Assembly: GCA_020627605.1 (NCBI GenBank) | Contig: JAHDGO010000094.1 | Coordinates: 1-7,461 of the forward strand | Origin: Yoonia sp. | GTDB lineage: Bacteria > Pseudomonadota > Alphaproteobacteria > Rhodobacterales > Rhodobacteraceae | Reading direction: 5' to 3' | DNA length: 7,461 nt | Part shown: piece after piece, positions 1 to 7,044 of the stretch | How positions within the stretch are numbered: position 1 is the first letter of the stretch | How the letters are laid out: each line of letters begins with the position of its first letter | Program-made: the position numbers and the translations under genes | The notes under the pieces: model-generated | What the model was told of the DNA's origin: nothing | Seen by the model: the letters and a program-made list of their open reading frames with translations, nothing else | The model's database searches: none

Positions 1-330
1 CCCCATGATGACAGAGCAGAAGACCGCAATCGCCCCGACCGACAGGTCAATACCGGCCGTCAGGATGACCAGCGTTTGCGCCAGTGCCAGAATGCCCACG
101 ATCTGGATTTGCTGGAACACCAGCGTCATCTGCGGCAGAAACCGCGGCCCCAGCCAGCCAGAGAAGATCATGATCGCACAGACCAGCACGATCAGCGGCA
201 CCAGTGACGGCGTCTTGTGCAAGGCCCCCTGAAAGCGCATCAGCAGTGATTTGTCGTGCAGGTCGAATGCCGCAACCGTTTGCGACGCGTCTTTCAAGCC
301 TGCCTCGTAATTGTCGGTCTCGTTGGCCAT
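1..330 (-). CDS. frcC: Sugar ABC transporter permease, FrcC-like (5' part only)
   Basis: Inner-membrane permease subunit of a carbohydrate (CUT2, ribose/fructose-type) ABC importer; it would form the channel that takes sugar from the binding protein encoded upstream. Only the first 110 residues lie in the window and the reading frame is open at base 1. Residues 1-40 are a hydrophilic cytoplasmic N-terminus, 42-60 a first membrane span, and 74-105 a second hydrophobic stretch containing the conserved TAGIDLSVG motif (91-99) typical of the BPD_transp_2 permease family. The ATG at 328-330 is preceded by a G-rich Shine-Dalgarno (AGGGGGG at 343-337). It lies 103 bases after the binding-protein gene on the same strand, so co-transcription is likely; an ATPase gene (frcA) is expected off the left edge. 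The fructose assignment rests on resemblance to FrcC; ribose or another sugar is possible. Confidence 0.85.
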   Translation of the reverse strand, partial: MANETDNYEAGLKDASQTVAAFDLHDKSLLMRFQGALHKTPSLVPLIVLVCAIMIFSGWLGPRFLPQMTLVFQQIQIVGILALAQTLVILTAGIDLSVGAIAVFCSVIMG

Positions 331-352
331 CCCTGTCCCCCCTGTCCCGTAT

Positions 353-371
353 CGAAACGTCTTTCGTTTCG
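353..371 (-). other. Intercistronic stem-loop 1 (frcB-frcC)
   Basis: A perfect 7-bp inverted repeat, CGAAACG (353-359) and CGTTTCG (365-371), with a 5-base loop. It lies in the gap between the binding-protein and permease genes and directly abuts a second stem-loop. No T-run follows on either strand, so it does not look like a strong terminator. It may form part of a transcript-processing or stabilising element. Confidence 0.45.
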
Positions 372-399
372 CAAAGGGCGGACCAGAGCCCGCCCTTTG
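372..399 (-). other. Intercistronic stem-loop 2 (frcB-frcC)
   Basis: A perfect 10-bp stem (372-381 pairing with 390-399; core AAAGGGCGG and CCGCCCTTT) with an 8-base loop. It lies 34 bases after the frcB stop codon. No T-tract follows it in the direction of transcription. Stable stem-loops between a binding-protein gene and the permease gene are well known in ABC transporter operons, as in the malE-malF region of enteric bacteria, where they protect the upstream mRNA and keep the binding protein in excess. That role is inferred here from position and structure. Confidence 0.6.
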
Positions 400-433
400 T
401 TGTTTTCAGACTGCCCTTTCGGACGGCGTCATA

Positions 434-1453
434 TCAACCCCAGCAGAGGTCTGTGCCTTCTTCGACAGAGATCGATTCAACACCGTCAACTGGTGTGTCC
501 GTCACCAGTGCCACGCCGGTATCAAGGAAATCCTTTCCTTCGGTGTTTGCAGGCAGGGTGCCGTCAGCAGCGAAAGAGGCGATCGCCTCGATCCCCAATG
601 ACGCCATCAGCAGCGGATACTGCTGCGATGTCGCACCGATGACCCCATCGGCCACATCGGCCACACCGGGGCAGCCCCCGTCAACGGAGACGATGGTCAC
701 ATCATCCTGACGGCCAACTGCGACCAGTGCCTCATAAGCACCGGCAGCGGCGGGTTCGTTGATGGTGTAGACCACGTTGATGTCCGGATCAGCGGCAAGG
801 CAGGTTTCCATGGCGGTACGTCCGCCTTCTTCGTTGCCTGCTGTCACCTCGTTGCAGACGATCCGTTCGTCGGTTTCATCACCCCACATGTTGGGATCGA
901 CCACATCAATGCCGAACCCTGTCAGGAAACCCTGGTCACGCAGCACACCCACGGTTGGCTGGCTGATGGCCAGATCAAGCATGGCGATCTTGGCATTTGC
1001 GGCCTCGTCACCCAGCGCCCCGGCAGCCCATTGGCCGATCAGTTCACCGGCGACGAAGTTGTCTGTGGCGAATGTCGCATCAGCCGCGTCGATCGGGTTC
1101 AGCGGCGTATCAAGCGCGATGACCAGAAGGCCGGCGGCACGCGCCTCTTCGACCGATGGCACGATGGCAGCGGTGTCAGATGCGGTGATCAGGATACCCG
1201 ATGCGCCATTGGCGATGCAGGTCTCAATCGCGGCAACCTGTGCCTCGTTGTCGCCGTCAACCTGACCGGCGTAAGAATTGAGAGTGATCCCCAGTTCGGC
1301 AGCCTTGGCCTCTGCGCCTTCGCGCATCTTGACGAAAAACGGGTTCGTATCGGTCTTGGTGATCAGGCAGGCGGATGTGCCGTGCCCGTCTGCAAATGCG
1401 CCACTGGCCGATGTGATCGCGGCGGCGGCAGTGCCAATCAAAAGCTTTCTCAT
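434..1453 (-). CDS. frcB: Periplasmic sugar-binding protein of ABC transporter, FrcB-like
   Basis: A 339-residue substrate-binding protein of the periplasmic-binding-protein type I family (Peripla_BP_4), which captures sugar in the periplasm and delivers it to the FrcC-like permease. A Sec signal peptide is visible: MRKLL, a hydrophobic Ala-rich core and a likely cut after AFA at residue 21. The mature start, with [13 protein letters not shown] at 28-40, closely resembles rhizobial and roseobacter FrcB proteins. Six cysteines (29, 79, 200, 218, 261, 337) could form disulfides in the periplasm. The frame extends upstream to 1558, but I chose the ATG at 1453 because it begins the signal peptide and follows a strong Shine-Dalgarno (GGGAGGA at 1464-1458). 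It is divergent from the ROK regulator gene, which probably controls it. Fructose is the best guess for the substrate; ribose, xylose or another sugar cannot be excluded. Confidence 0.9.
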   Translation of the reverse strand: MRKLLIGTAAAAITSASGAFADGHGTSACLITKTDTNPFFVKMREGAEAKAAELGITLNSYAGQVDGDNEAQVAAIETCIANGASGILITASDTAAIVPSVEEARAAGLLVIALDTPLNPIDAADATFATDNFVAGELIGQWAAGALGDEAANAKIAMLDLAISQPTVGVLRDQGFLTGFGIDVVDPNMWGDETDERIVCNEVTAGNEEGGRTAMETCLAADPDINVVYTINEPAAAGAYEALVAVGRQDDVTIVSVDGGCPGVADVADGVIGATSQQYPLLMASLGIEAIASFAADGTLPANTEGKDFLDTGVALVTDTPVDGVESISVEEGTDLCWG

Positions 1454-1552
1454 AGTGTCCTCCCAAAAACATGGTGGCAGGGCTGAACCCCACCTTTCTT
1501 GCCACAGGGTCACCCCCGCAGTGCGCCTTAAAAGGCACGATTCGTCGGAGAG

Positions 1553-1558
1553 TGTCAA
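1553..1558 (-). promoter_or_regulatory. Candidate -35 element of the frcB promoter
   Basis: On the minus strand this reads TTGACA, a perfect sigma70-type -35 hexamer. It is 100 bases upstream of the frcB start. The best -10 candidate after it (CTTTTA, spacing 18) is poor, so a full promoter is not proven. The hexamer overlaps the palindrome at 1554-1571, so a repressor bound there would block RNA polymerase. Confidence 0.35.
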
Positions 1559-1571
1559 TTAATTAGTTAAC
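1554..1571. promoter_or_regulatory. Candidate ROK-regulator operator, AT-rich imperfect palindrome
   Basis: The 18 bases GTCAATTAATTAGTTAAC form an imperfect dyad: 7 of 9 positions pair by Watson-Crick rules, one is a wobble and one a mismatch. It stands out as AT-rich in a GC-rich region, sits in the divergent frcB/regulator spacer and overlaps the TTGACA element. ROK repressors typically bind AT-rich palindromes. Which of this and the neighbouring palindrome is the true operator, or whether both are, cannot be told from one sequence. Confidence 0.4.
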
Positions 1572-1589
1572 TTTCTTTATTAAAAGAAA
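1572..1589. promoter_or_regulatory. Candidate ROK-regulator operator, TTTCTTT/AAAGAAA palindrome
   Basis: A perfect 7-bp inverted repeat, TTTCTTT (1572-1578) and AAAGAAA (1583-1589), with a 4-base ATTA centre. It immediately follows the first palindrome in the divergent spacer and lies just upstream of the TATATC element proposed for the regulator gene. Binding here would suit autorepression of the ROK gene together with repression of frcB. The shape matches what is known of ROK operators, but the assignment is inference. Confidence 0.45.
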
Positions 1590-1594
1590 TCCGC

Positions 1595-1600
1595 TATATC
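1595..1600 (+). promoter_or_regulatory. Candidate -10 element for the ROK regulator gene
   Basis: TATATC, 31 bases before the GTG start (37 before the ATG alternative), resembles a sigma70 -10 box. The region 17 bases upstream (TTTCTT, 1572-1577) is only a weak -35 match and is part of the second palindrome, as expected for a repressible autoregulated promoter. Confidence 0.3.
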
Positions 1601-1625
1601 GTTCTGCATGTGAGGTCATTAAGAA

Positions 1626-2837
1626 GTGCGCATGGATGATGCACAGGTCAGATCGATCAGCACCGGGCTGAGCCAGAAAGGCGTCCGCGATCATAACGCG
1701 CGCCTGCTGTTGTCCCTGATCCAAAGACATGGGGCGATGCCGGCGAGCGATCTTGCGAAGCTGGCCGGACTGTCGCCGCCGACGGTGTCCAGCATCCTGC
1801 GCAGGCTTGAGGCCGAGGGCCTTGTGGAGCGTGGCGACCCCGTGCGGGGCAAGGTCGGTAAACCGTCGATCCCCATCGGGTTGGCCGCTGATGGCACGTT
1901 TGCCTTTGGGCTGAAGATCGGACGCCGCTCTGCCGAGCTGATCCTGATCGATTTTCATGGGGCGTCACGGGTTGAACGCCAGATCGCCTATGCCACACCG
2001 GAGCCTGAGACGATTTTCAGCTTTGTGCAGGACGGAACATTCAGCATCGTGGACAGCCTGCCAGCCGACCTTGCCGGGCGGATTTGCGGCGTGGGCGTCG
2101 CCACACCGTTTGAAATGTGGAGCCGCCCGGAGAACCGCACCGGGGCTGACCCTGCCTTTGCACGGTGGTGGGACATTGATCTGCGCGCGACACTCGGCGA
2201 GCTGACGGGCCTGCCGGTGTCCTTGATGAATGATGCCACTGCCGCCTGTCAGGCCGAACACACCTATGGTCGTGGCAGGGCCTATCGTGATTATGCTTAC
2301 TTTTTCGTTGGTGCCTTTGTGGGGGGCGGCATCGTTCTGAACAATGCGGTCTACGAGGGGCGGCAAGGCAATGCCGGTGCGTTGGGATCACTGCGATCCA
2401 TCGGCCCCAATGGTGAAAGCATGCAGCTTGTCGATATGGCTTCGATCCACCAGCTGGAACAGCGCCTGCGCGAGGTTGATCTGGATACAAGGCAACTTTG
2501 GACCGACCCTGACAGCTGGCAGCAGCTGTCGCGCTATGTTGACCCGTGGCTGGGACAGACCGCACAGGAGCTCGCAAAGGCTGCGCTGTCCACATGCTCT
2601 GTCATCGATTTTGAGGCGATCCTGATAGATGGCGCTTTCCCTGAACCGATCCGCGATGCGCTGGTGGACCGGGTGCGCCGCTATGTCAGCACGCAGGACA
2701 CGCGCGGCTTGATCCCGCCGTTGATCGCGTCAGGCAGCATCGGGCGCAAGGCCCGCGCGATTGGCGCGGCGACCCGGCCCATTGCCGCACAGTTCATGTT
2801 GCAGACCGCGCTGAGCGCTGGTGACGACGCAGACTGA
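1626..2837 (+). CDS. ROK-family transcriptional regulator of the sugar transporter locus
   Basis: A 403-residue DNA-binding repressor of the ROK (NagC/XylR/Mlc) family. Residues 24-72 form a MarR-like winged helix-turn-helix (recognition region DLAKLAGLSPPTVSSILRRL, 42-61), followed by a basic wing (GKVGKPS, 75-81). The rest is a ROK/actin-like sugar-sensing domain. Two hallmarks of active ROK enzymes are absent: the glycine-rich phosphate loop is replaced by GLKIGRRSAEL (95-105), and the zinc site (GH...CxCG..GC.E) is replaced by GALGSLRSIGPNGES (251-265). The MNDATAA segment (201-207) is kept. This fits a sensor without kinase activity. It is divergent from frcB and so probably its repressor; FrcR would be a reasonable name. 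The start is uncertain: GTG at 1626 has GAGG 10 bases upstream, while ATG at 1632, two codons later, has only AAGAAG before it. Confidence 0.88.
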   Translation: MRMDDAQVRSISTGLSQKGVRDHNARLLLSLIQRHGAMPASDLAKLAGLSPPTVSSILRRLEAEGLVERGDPVRGKVGKPSIPIGLAADGTFAFGLKIGRRSAELILIDFHGASRVERQIAYATPEPETIFSFVQDGTFSIVDSLPADLAGRICGVGVATPFEMWSRPENRTGADPAFARWWDIDLRATLGELTGLPVSLMNDATAACQAEHTYGRGRAYRDYAYFFVGAFVGGGIVLNNAVYEGRQGNAGALGSLRSIGPNGESMQLVDMASIHQLEQRLREVDLDTRQLWTDPDSWQQLSRYVDPWLGQTAQELAKAALSTCSVIDFEAILIDGAFPEPIRDALVDRVRRYVSTQDTRGLIPPLIASGSIGRKARAIGAATRPIAAQFMLQTALSAGDDAD

Positions 2838-2853
2838 CGGTTGACGCGGGTTC

Positions 2854-2867
2854 CAATGGACCCATTG
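2854..2867. terminator. Weak hairpin between convergent genes
   Basis: CAATG (2854-2858) pairs with CATTG (2863-2867) around a 4-base loop; an overlapping alternative stem uses GGGT...ACCC (2848-2863). It lies in the only 36 bases separating the convergent ROK regulator and ccoS genes, where a bidirectional terminator would be expected. There is no T-run and the stem is short, so this is a tentative call. Confidence 0.2.
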
Positions 2868-2873
2868 CAGCGC

Positions 2874-3014
2874 CTAGTCATCATCCAGTAGGATCCGCGC
2901 GGCATTGCCGCGGTCGTCATCGTATTGGTCTGACCGCACCGTCCAGACAAAGGCAGCAAGGCCAAGAGCGCCAAGAAAAAGTGACACAGGGATCAGCACG
3001 ACAAGCACGTTCAT
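2874..3014 (-). CDS. ccoS: cbb3-type cytochrome oxidase maturation protein CcoS
   Basis: A 46-residue single-span membrane protein needed for cofactor (haem b and CuB) insertion during maturation of cbb3 oxidase in the organisms where it has been studied. Residues 3-25 are one transmembrane helix. They are followed by the conserved acidic tail motif (SDQYDDD, 28-34, and ARILLDDD, 39-46) characteristic of CcoS/FixS, and the length is typical for the family. The ATG at 3014 overlaps the ccoI stop codon as ATGA, which fixes the start and shows translational coupling. The frame remains open further upstream (to 3131) but that part is only the ccoI gene read in another frame. It is the last gene of ccoGHIS. 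Confidence 0.93.
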   Translation of the reverse strand: MNVLVVLIPVSLFLGALGLAAFVWTVRSDQYDDDRGNAARILLDDD

Positions 3015-5128
3015 GTGGCAAACCTGATGCGTTGGGCATTCAAAAGAACGGTGATGGACGAGGCTGACATGGCCAGGGCCGCCGCCAGCGGCGTGGCATA
3101 ACCTGCCAGCGCGACCGGAACCGCGATGCAATTGTAAATCGTGGCAATGGCAAAATTCTGTTGCGACAGATGCCGCGCCAGCCGCGCGATGCGGATCAGC
3201 AGCGGCAGCTTTGCAAAGCTGTCTGTCAGGACCACAACGTCAGAGGCGCTGCGCGCAGCGTCAAGCGCGCTGGCTGGCGCGACAGAGGCATGTGCAGCAG
3301 CGAGTGCGGCGGTGTCGTTCAGCCCATCGCCCACCATCAGCACGCGGTCACCAGTTGTCGCAAGCGACCTCAGATAGCTGAGTTTCTGTTCGGGCCGCAT
3401 GTCGGGTTTGACCGCTAGCCCTAGCCGCGCTGCGAAATCTGTGGCTGGTGCTGTGGCATCGCCGGTGACAATCTCGCAAGGCAGGTCGAGGCCTTCCAGC
3501 GCGTCGGATATGCCCGCGCGTGGCTCTTCCGTTGCGGTGAAGGTGATGACGGGTGCGTCTCCAATCTGCAGGCACAGCCCATCTGTCATCCCCCCCAGCC
3601 ATGTGCCGCGCCCCAGCTTGACGCGCTGTCCTCGCCAGTTTCCAAAGAGCCCCTGACCCGAAACCTCGCAGACATCCTTCACATCTGCCGGGGTGATCTT
3701 GTCCAGGGTTGCATCCAAGGCGCGCGACAAAGGGTGGTGCGATGCTTGTGCCAGGGCCTTGGCGACACGCGCAGCCTCATCGGTCAGGTCGTCCGGCAGG
3801 CGGACAGAGGGGCGGCTGAGCGTGCCGGTCTTGTCAAAGACGATCCTGTCCACCTCTGCCAGTCGTTCCAGGGCGGTGGCGTGTTTGACCAGGTAACCCA
3901 TGGAAAACAGCCTGCCGATGGCGGCTGTGCTGACGGCTGGCACGGCAAGGCCCAGCGCGCAGGGGCAGGTGATGATCAGCACCGCAATTGCCACGTTCAG
4001 CGCGTGGCGGACGTCCCCATCGACAACCACCCAGCCAATGAAAGCGGCAAATGCCAACAGATGCACCGCCGGGGCATAGACCTGCGCTGCCCTGTCGGCC
4101 ATGGCGGTGTAGCTGTTACGCCCGTTTTCGGCCACGGCCACCATCTGGGCCATGCGGCGCAGCGTTGTGTCCTCGCCCACGGCAGTGGCTTGCAGGGTGA
4201 TCGGCGCGCCGAGGTTGATCTCTCCGGCTTGTAAGGTGCTGTGGGGTCCGCATGTGACGGCCGCACTTTCCCCTGTCAGAAATGCGCGGTCGATCAGGGC
4301 GCTGTCGGTCAGCAGCATCCCGTCAACCGGGATACGCGCGCCAGTAGGCACCAGCAGATGATCACCGATGCACAGGTCAGAGACAGGGGTCGTTTTGGTG
4401 CCGCCAGCGACCAGCTTCTGGGCTGTCTGCACCTCCAGCGCGGTCAGCTCTTTCGCGGCTGATCGCGCGGCCAATCGCGTGCGATGGTCCATGTAGCGCC
4501 CGATCAACAGAAAGAAGGTGAGTGACAGGGCCGCATCGAAATAGGCATGTGCGCCACTGTTGAGTGTTTCATAAAGTGACATGCCAGCCGCCAGCAGGAT
4601 CGCCAGCGAAATCGGAACGTCCATATTCAGCCGCCTGACGCGCAGGGCCTGCCAAGCATTTTGAAAGAACGGTTGCCCTGAATAGGCGACAACCGGCAGG
4701 GCGATCATGGCAGAGATCAGGTGAAACAGATCGCGCGTGGCATCTGTGGCCCCCGACCAGACTGCCACTGACAGCAGCATGACATTCATCATTGCAAACC
4801 CGGCAACCGCCATACGCAACAGCAAAGCGCGGCCTTGCGTATCGCGCGCCGTGTTCAGCGCGGCGAGGTCCAGCGGATACGCAGCATAGCCGAGCTGGTG
4901 CAGCGCTGCCGCGACCACTTCGGCCGCAACGGTCCCCGTCACGGTCAGCCGTTTGAGCGAGAGGTTCACCCTTGCAGAGCGCAGGCCGGGCAGGTCCTGC
5001 AGGCCGCGTTCGATCTTGCCGATGCAGGCCGCACAATGGATGGACGGCAGCGAGAACTGCAGATCGGGTGCGACAAGAACGTTGTCGGGCATGGGGACGG
5101 CAACGCAAGCGGGGCAGGCGGCTGTCAT
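3011..5128 (-). CDS. ccoI: Cu+-translocating P1B-type ATPase for cbb3 oxidase assembly, CcoI/FixI
   Basis: A 705-residue inner-membrane copper pump that uses ATP to export Cu+ for insertion into the binuclear centre of cbb3 oxidase. Visible features in order: an N-terminal CPAC pair (C5, C8); one heavy-metal-associated domain with HCAAC (C32, C35); the first membrane helices (about 101-210); the actuator TGES motif (285-288); the ion-binding CPC motif (C388, C390) in TCPCALGLAVP; the phosphorylation motif DKTGT with D432; the nucleotide-binding HP dipeptide (H465-P466); GDGLND (600-605); and the Cu+-specific signatures N658...Y665 N666....P671 and M687..S690 S691 in the last two helices. This set defines subgroup P1B-1 (Cu+). 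All catalytic residues are present. The single HMA domain and the gene position indicate the CcoI assembly type rather than the detoxifying CopA type. The start overlaps the ccoH stop (ATGA), and the stop overlaps the ccoS start. Confidence 0.96.
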   Translation of the reverse strand: MTAACPACVAVPMPDNVLVAPDLQFSLPSIHCAACIGKIERGLQDLPGLRSARVNLSLKRLTVTGTVAAEVVAAALHQLGYAAYPLDLAALNTARDTQGRALLLRMAVAGFAMMNVMLLSVAVWSGATDATRDLFHLISAMIALPVVAYSGQPFFQNAWQALRVRRLNMDVPISLAILLAAGMSLYETLNSGAHAYFDAALSLTFFLLIGRYMDHRTRLAARSAAKELTALEVQTAQKLVAGGTKTTPVSDLCIGDHLLVPTGARIPVDGMLLTDSALIDRAFLTGESAAVTCGPHSTLQAGEINLGAPITLQATAVGEDTTLRRMAQMVAVAENGRNSYTAMADRAAQVYAPAVHLLAFAAFIGWVVVDGDVRHALNVAIAVLIITCPCALGLAVPAVSTAAIGRLFSMGYLVKHATALERLAEVDRIVFDKTGTLSRPSVRLPDDLTDEAARVAKALAQASHHPLSRALDATLDKITPADVKDVCEVSGQGLFGNWRGQRVKLGRGTWLGGMTDGLCLQIGDAPVITFTATEEPRAGISDALEGLDLPCEIVTGDATAPATDFAARLGLAVKPDMRPEQKLSYLRSLATTGDRVLMVGDGLNDTAALAAAHASVAPASALDAARSASDVVVLTDSFAKLPLLIRIARLARHLSQQNFAIATIYNCIAVPVALAGYATPLAAALAMSASSITVLLNAQRIRFAT

Positions 5129-5574
5129 TGGTCTGCCCTGACAATGATGCGTTGCTGAAACGGTGTGCCGTCATCGGCCACGGCCCGCAGGCGCAGGTTC
5201 CAGTTGCCAGCGCCGCCAGCCACGGTCGCGCGCAGGGCCTTGCCGTCAAAGTGGAAGTCAGGCGTTTCGTCGAAGGCGACGGTCGTGGCCCGGCCAAAGG
5301 TGGCTGACGTGATCTGTGGTGCGATGGCTGTGCCATTTTCAAGGATTGTCAGCGTCAGAACCTGCCCGTGGAGGCGCGCGGTGACATCCCACCCCAGTGC
5401 AAGCTGGGCATCCCGGTCGGCGTCGAAGGATTGACTGGCCACGTAGGAATTGCGCACCTCCAGCCCCGGAAAAGTCCGCACGGCATGAAACGCCAGTGTG
5501 AGGTTCACGGCAATGATGACGCCAAAGGCGAGCGCGAAGCTTGCGAAGACGTGCCATCCCTTGATTTCGGTCAT
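5125..5574 (-). CDS. ccoH: cbb3 oxidase assembly protein CcoH (FixH family)
   Basis: A 149-residue membrane-anchored protein that, in characterised bacteria, interacts with the cbb3 oxidase during assembly and is needed for a stable complex. Residues 1-7 (MTEIKGW) are cytoplasmic, about 8-30 form one transmembrane helix, and the rest is a beta-rich domain facing the periplasm. The family motifs GWHV (6-9), FPGLEVRNSYVASQSF (35-50), GWDV (61-64) and NWNLRLR (124-130) are all visible, and the length is typical. The ATG at 5574 forms an ATGA overlap with the ccoG stop, and the gene's own stop overlaps the ccoI start, so its expression is tied to both neighbours. Confidence 0.93.
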   Translation of the reverse strand: MTEIKGWHVFASFALAFGVIIAVNLTLAFHAVRTFPGLEVRNSYVASQSFDADRDAQLALGWDVTARLHGQVLTLTILENGTAIAPQITSATFGRATTVAFDETPDFHFDGKALRATVAGGAGNWNLRLRAVADDGTPFQQRIIVRADQ

Positions 5575-6998
5575 TGGTCGTCCCTTCCATTGAAAATCGT
5601 TGACTGGCTGGCGGTGTCGCCGCTTGCGATATCCTCGACCCAGAACCGCAGTGGCACGCTGGCCTGTGTGGCAGCGGCGTCTTGCGGGCGTGCGGTGACG
5701 TAGACGCGCTGCAGAATGGTGCTGTCGGCAGGGATCGTCAGGGTCAGTTCGCGGCCCTGACCCTCCAGCGCGATGCGCAGGATGTCGTCGCTGGTCAGGC
5801 TGAGGTGAAACTGGCGATCCTCGCCCAGCTTGTTACGCAACCGCACGTCGTAGATGTTGCGGACAGAGCCGTCAGACTGCAGCACATAGGTCGGGTTGCG
5901 CACCGGGCTGACCGTCATCTCGATATCGCTGCGAATGAACAGCGCATAGACCAGCCCAAGCCCGATGGCGGCCCACATCGCTGTATAAAGCAAGGTCCGT
6001 GGTCGCAGGACGTGTTGCCAGATCGGACGCGGTGCAGCGCCTGCCTGTTCCGCCTCGGCATCCGACAAGGCAAGATAGTCGATCAACCCGCGTGGTCGCC
6101 CGATCCTGTCCATGACGTCATCGCAGGCATCAATACACAGCGCGCAGGTGATACACTCCATCTGCTGGCCGTCGCGGATGTCGATGCCCATGGGGCAGAC
6201 GTTCACGCAGGCCATGCAGTCGATGCAATCGCCGGTCTCTGCGCTGCGCTTTTTGCCGCGCGGTTCGCCGCGCCAATCGCGGTAGGCTACTGTGATTGTA
6301 TCGGGGTCCATCATTGCCGCCTGAATGCGCGGCCAGGGGCACATGTAGATGCAGACCTGTTCGCGCATGAAACCGCCAAAGACAAAGGTGGTCAGCGTCA
6401 GAATAGTAATGGTGATATAGGCCGCCGGGTGGGCCGCACCGGTCAGCAGGTCGCGCATCAGGGTCGGCGCATCGGCAAAGTAGAACACCCAAGCCCCACC
6501 AGTGGCGAGCGCGATACAAAGCCAGACCACCCATTTGGTCAGGCGCAGCCGCCATTTGCGCAGGTCCCATTTGGCGTGCCACAGGCGGACGCGCGCGTTG
6601 CGGTCGCCCTCGATCCAGCGTTCGACAAGAATGAAAAGGTCCGTCCAGACGGTTTGCGGGCAGGCATAGCCGCACCAGACCCGCCCCAGTGCCGAGGTGA
6701 AAAGAAACAGTCCCAGCCCGGCCATGATCAGAAGGCCCGCGACGAAGTAAAACTCGTGCGACCAGATCTCGATCCAGAAGAAATAGAACCGCCGGTTGGC
6801 CATATCGACCAGCACCGCCTGATCCGGCAGGTTGGGCCCGCGGTCCCATCTGATCCAGGGTGTCAGATAGTAGATGCCCAGCGTGAAGGCCATGAGCCAC
6901 CACTTGAGGGTGCGAAAGACACCTTTGACCTTGCGCGGAAAGATGGGTTCCTGCGCGGCATAGAGTGATGGCGGCTGATCGGTTGGCATGGGTGTCAT
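5571..6998 (-). CDS. ccoG: cbb3 oxidase accessory protein CcoG (FixG/RdxA), iron-sulfur cupric reductase
   Basis: A 475-residue inner-membrane iron-sulfur protein. CcoG homologues have been shown to reduce Cu(II) to Cu(I) for delivery to cbb3 oxidase. Several hydrophobic segments (about 32-48, 82-104, 152-174, 192-212, 335-354) form a polytopic N-terminal half. The ferredoxin-like domain has two 4Fe-4S motifs: C258, C261, C264, C268-Pro and C282, C285, C288, C292. Further conserved cysteines lie in CGYACPQ (109-115) and CIYMCPW (216-222). Residues 360-475 form the Ig-like FixG C-terminal domain. Start: ATG at 6998 or, three codons later, at 6989; an AGGA at 7004-7001 is close to the first and 11 bases from the second, so neither is clearly better. 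An in-frame TTG at 7058 lies inside the FnrL box and is not a credible start. First gene of ccoGHIS, with its own likely oxygen-controlled promoter. Confidence 0.94.
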   Translation of the reverse strand: MTPMPTDQPPSLYAAQEPIFPRKVKGVFRTLKWWLMAFTLGIYYLTPWIRWDRGPNLPDQAVLVDMANRRFYFFWIEIWSHEFYFVAGLLIMAGLGLFLFTSALGRVWCGYACPQTVWTDLFILVERWIEGDRNARVRLWHAKWDLRKWRLRLTKWVVWLCIALATGGAWVFYFADAPTLMRDLLTGAAHPAAYITITILTLTTFVFGGFMREQVCIYMCPWPRIQAAMMDPDTITVAYRDWRGEPRGKKRSAETGDCIDCMACVNVCPMGIDIRDGQQMECITCALCIDACDDVMDRIGRPRGLIDYLALSDAEAEQAGAAPRPIWQHVLRPRTLLYTAMWAAIGLGLVYALFIRSDIEMTVSPVRNPTYVLQSDGSVRNIYDVRLRNKLGEDRQFHLSLTSDDILRIALEGQGRELTLTIPADSTILQRVYVTARPQDAAATQASVPLRFWVEDIASGDTASQSTIFNGRDDQ

Positions 6999-7017
6999 TG
7001 TCCTGTTCGCAGGGGCG

Positions 7018-7023
7018 ACATTA
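7018..7023 (-). promoter_or_regulatory. Candidate -10 element of the ccoG promoter
   Basis: On the minus strand this reads TAATGT, a fair sigma70 -10 box. Transcription would begin near 7010-7011, giving a 5' leader of about 12-22 bases and placing the FnrL box centre about 41 bases upstream. That is the classic spacing for activation by FNR-type regulators. Confidence 0.5.
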
Positions 7024-7044
7024 GCTGCGGCGCAGAAACCCGCC

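Noticed and set aside
1521..1538. Inverted repeat GTGCGCCTT/AAGGCAC in the frcB leader
   Set aside because: Pairing needs a 2-base bulge and leaves almost no loop; too weak to report as a regulatory hairpin.
1454..1558. A 35-residue N-terminal extension of the sugar-binding protein
   Set aside because: The extension lies before a clear signal peptide and a strong ribosome-binding site at 1464-1458, and it would run through the promoter region.
2041..2595. A 184-codon minus-strand frame within the ROK regulator gene
   Set aside because: Antisense shadow of a well-supported gene; Arg-, Ser- and Pro-rich composition with no recognisable motif.
3015..3131. A longer, 85-residue version of CcoS
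   Set aside because: The extra 39 residues are the ccoI gene read in another frame; the family starts at the MNVLVV methionine, which has the ATGA overlap.
4569..5342. A 257-codon minus-strand frame overlapping ccoI and ccoH
   Set aside because: It is the same strand in a different frame from two genes with complete motifs, and its own translation has none.
5682..6968. A 428-codon open frame on the plus strand opposite ccoG
   Set aside because: It is fully antisense to ccoG, whose motifs are unmistakable, and its translation shows no family features; long antisense frames are expected in GC-rich coding DNA.
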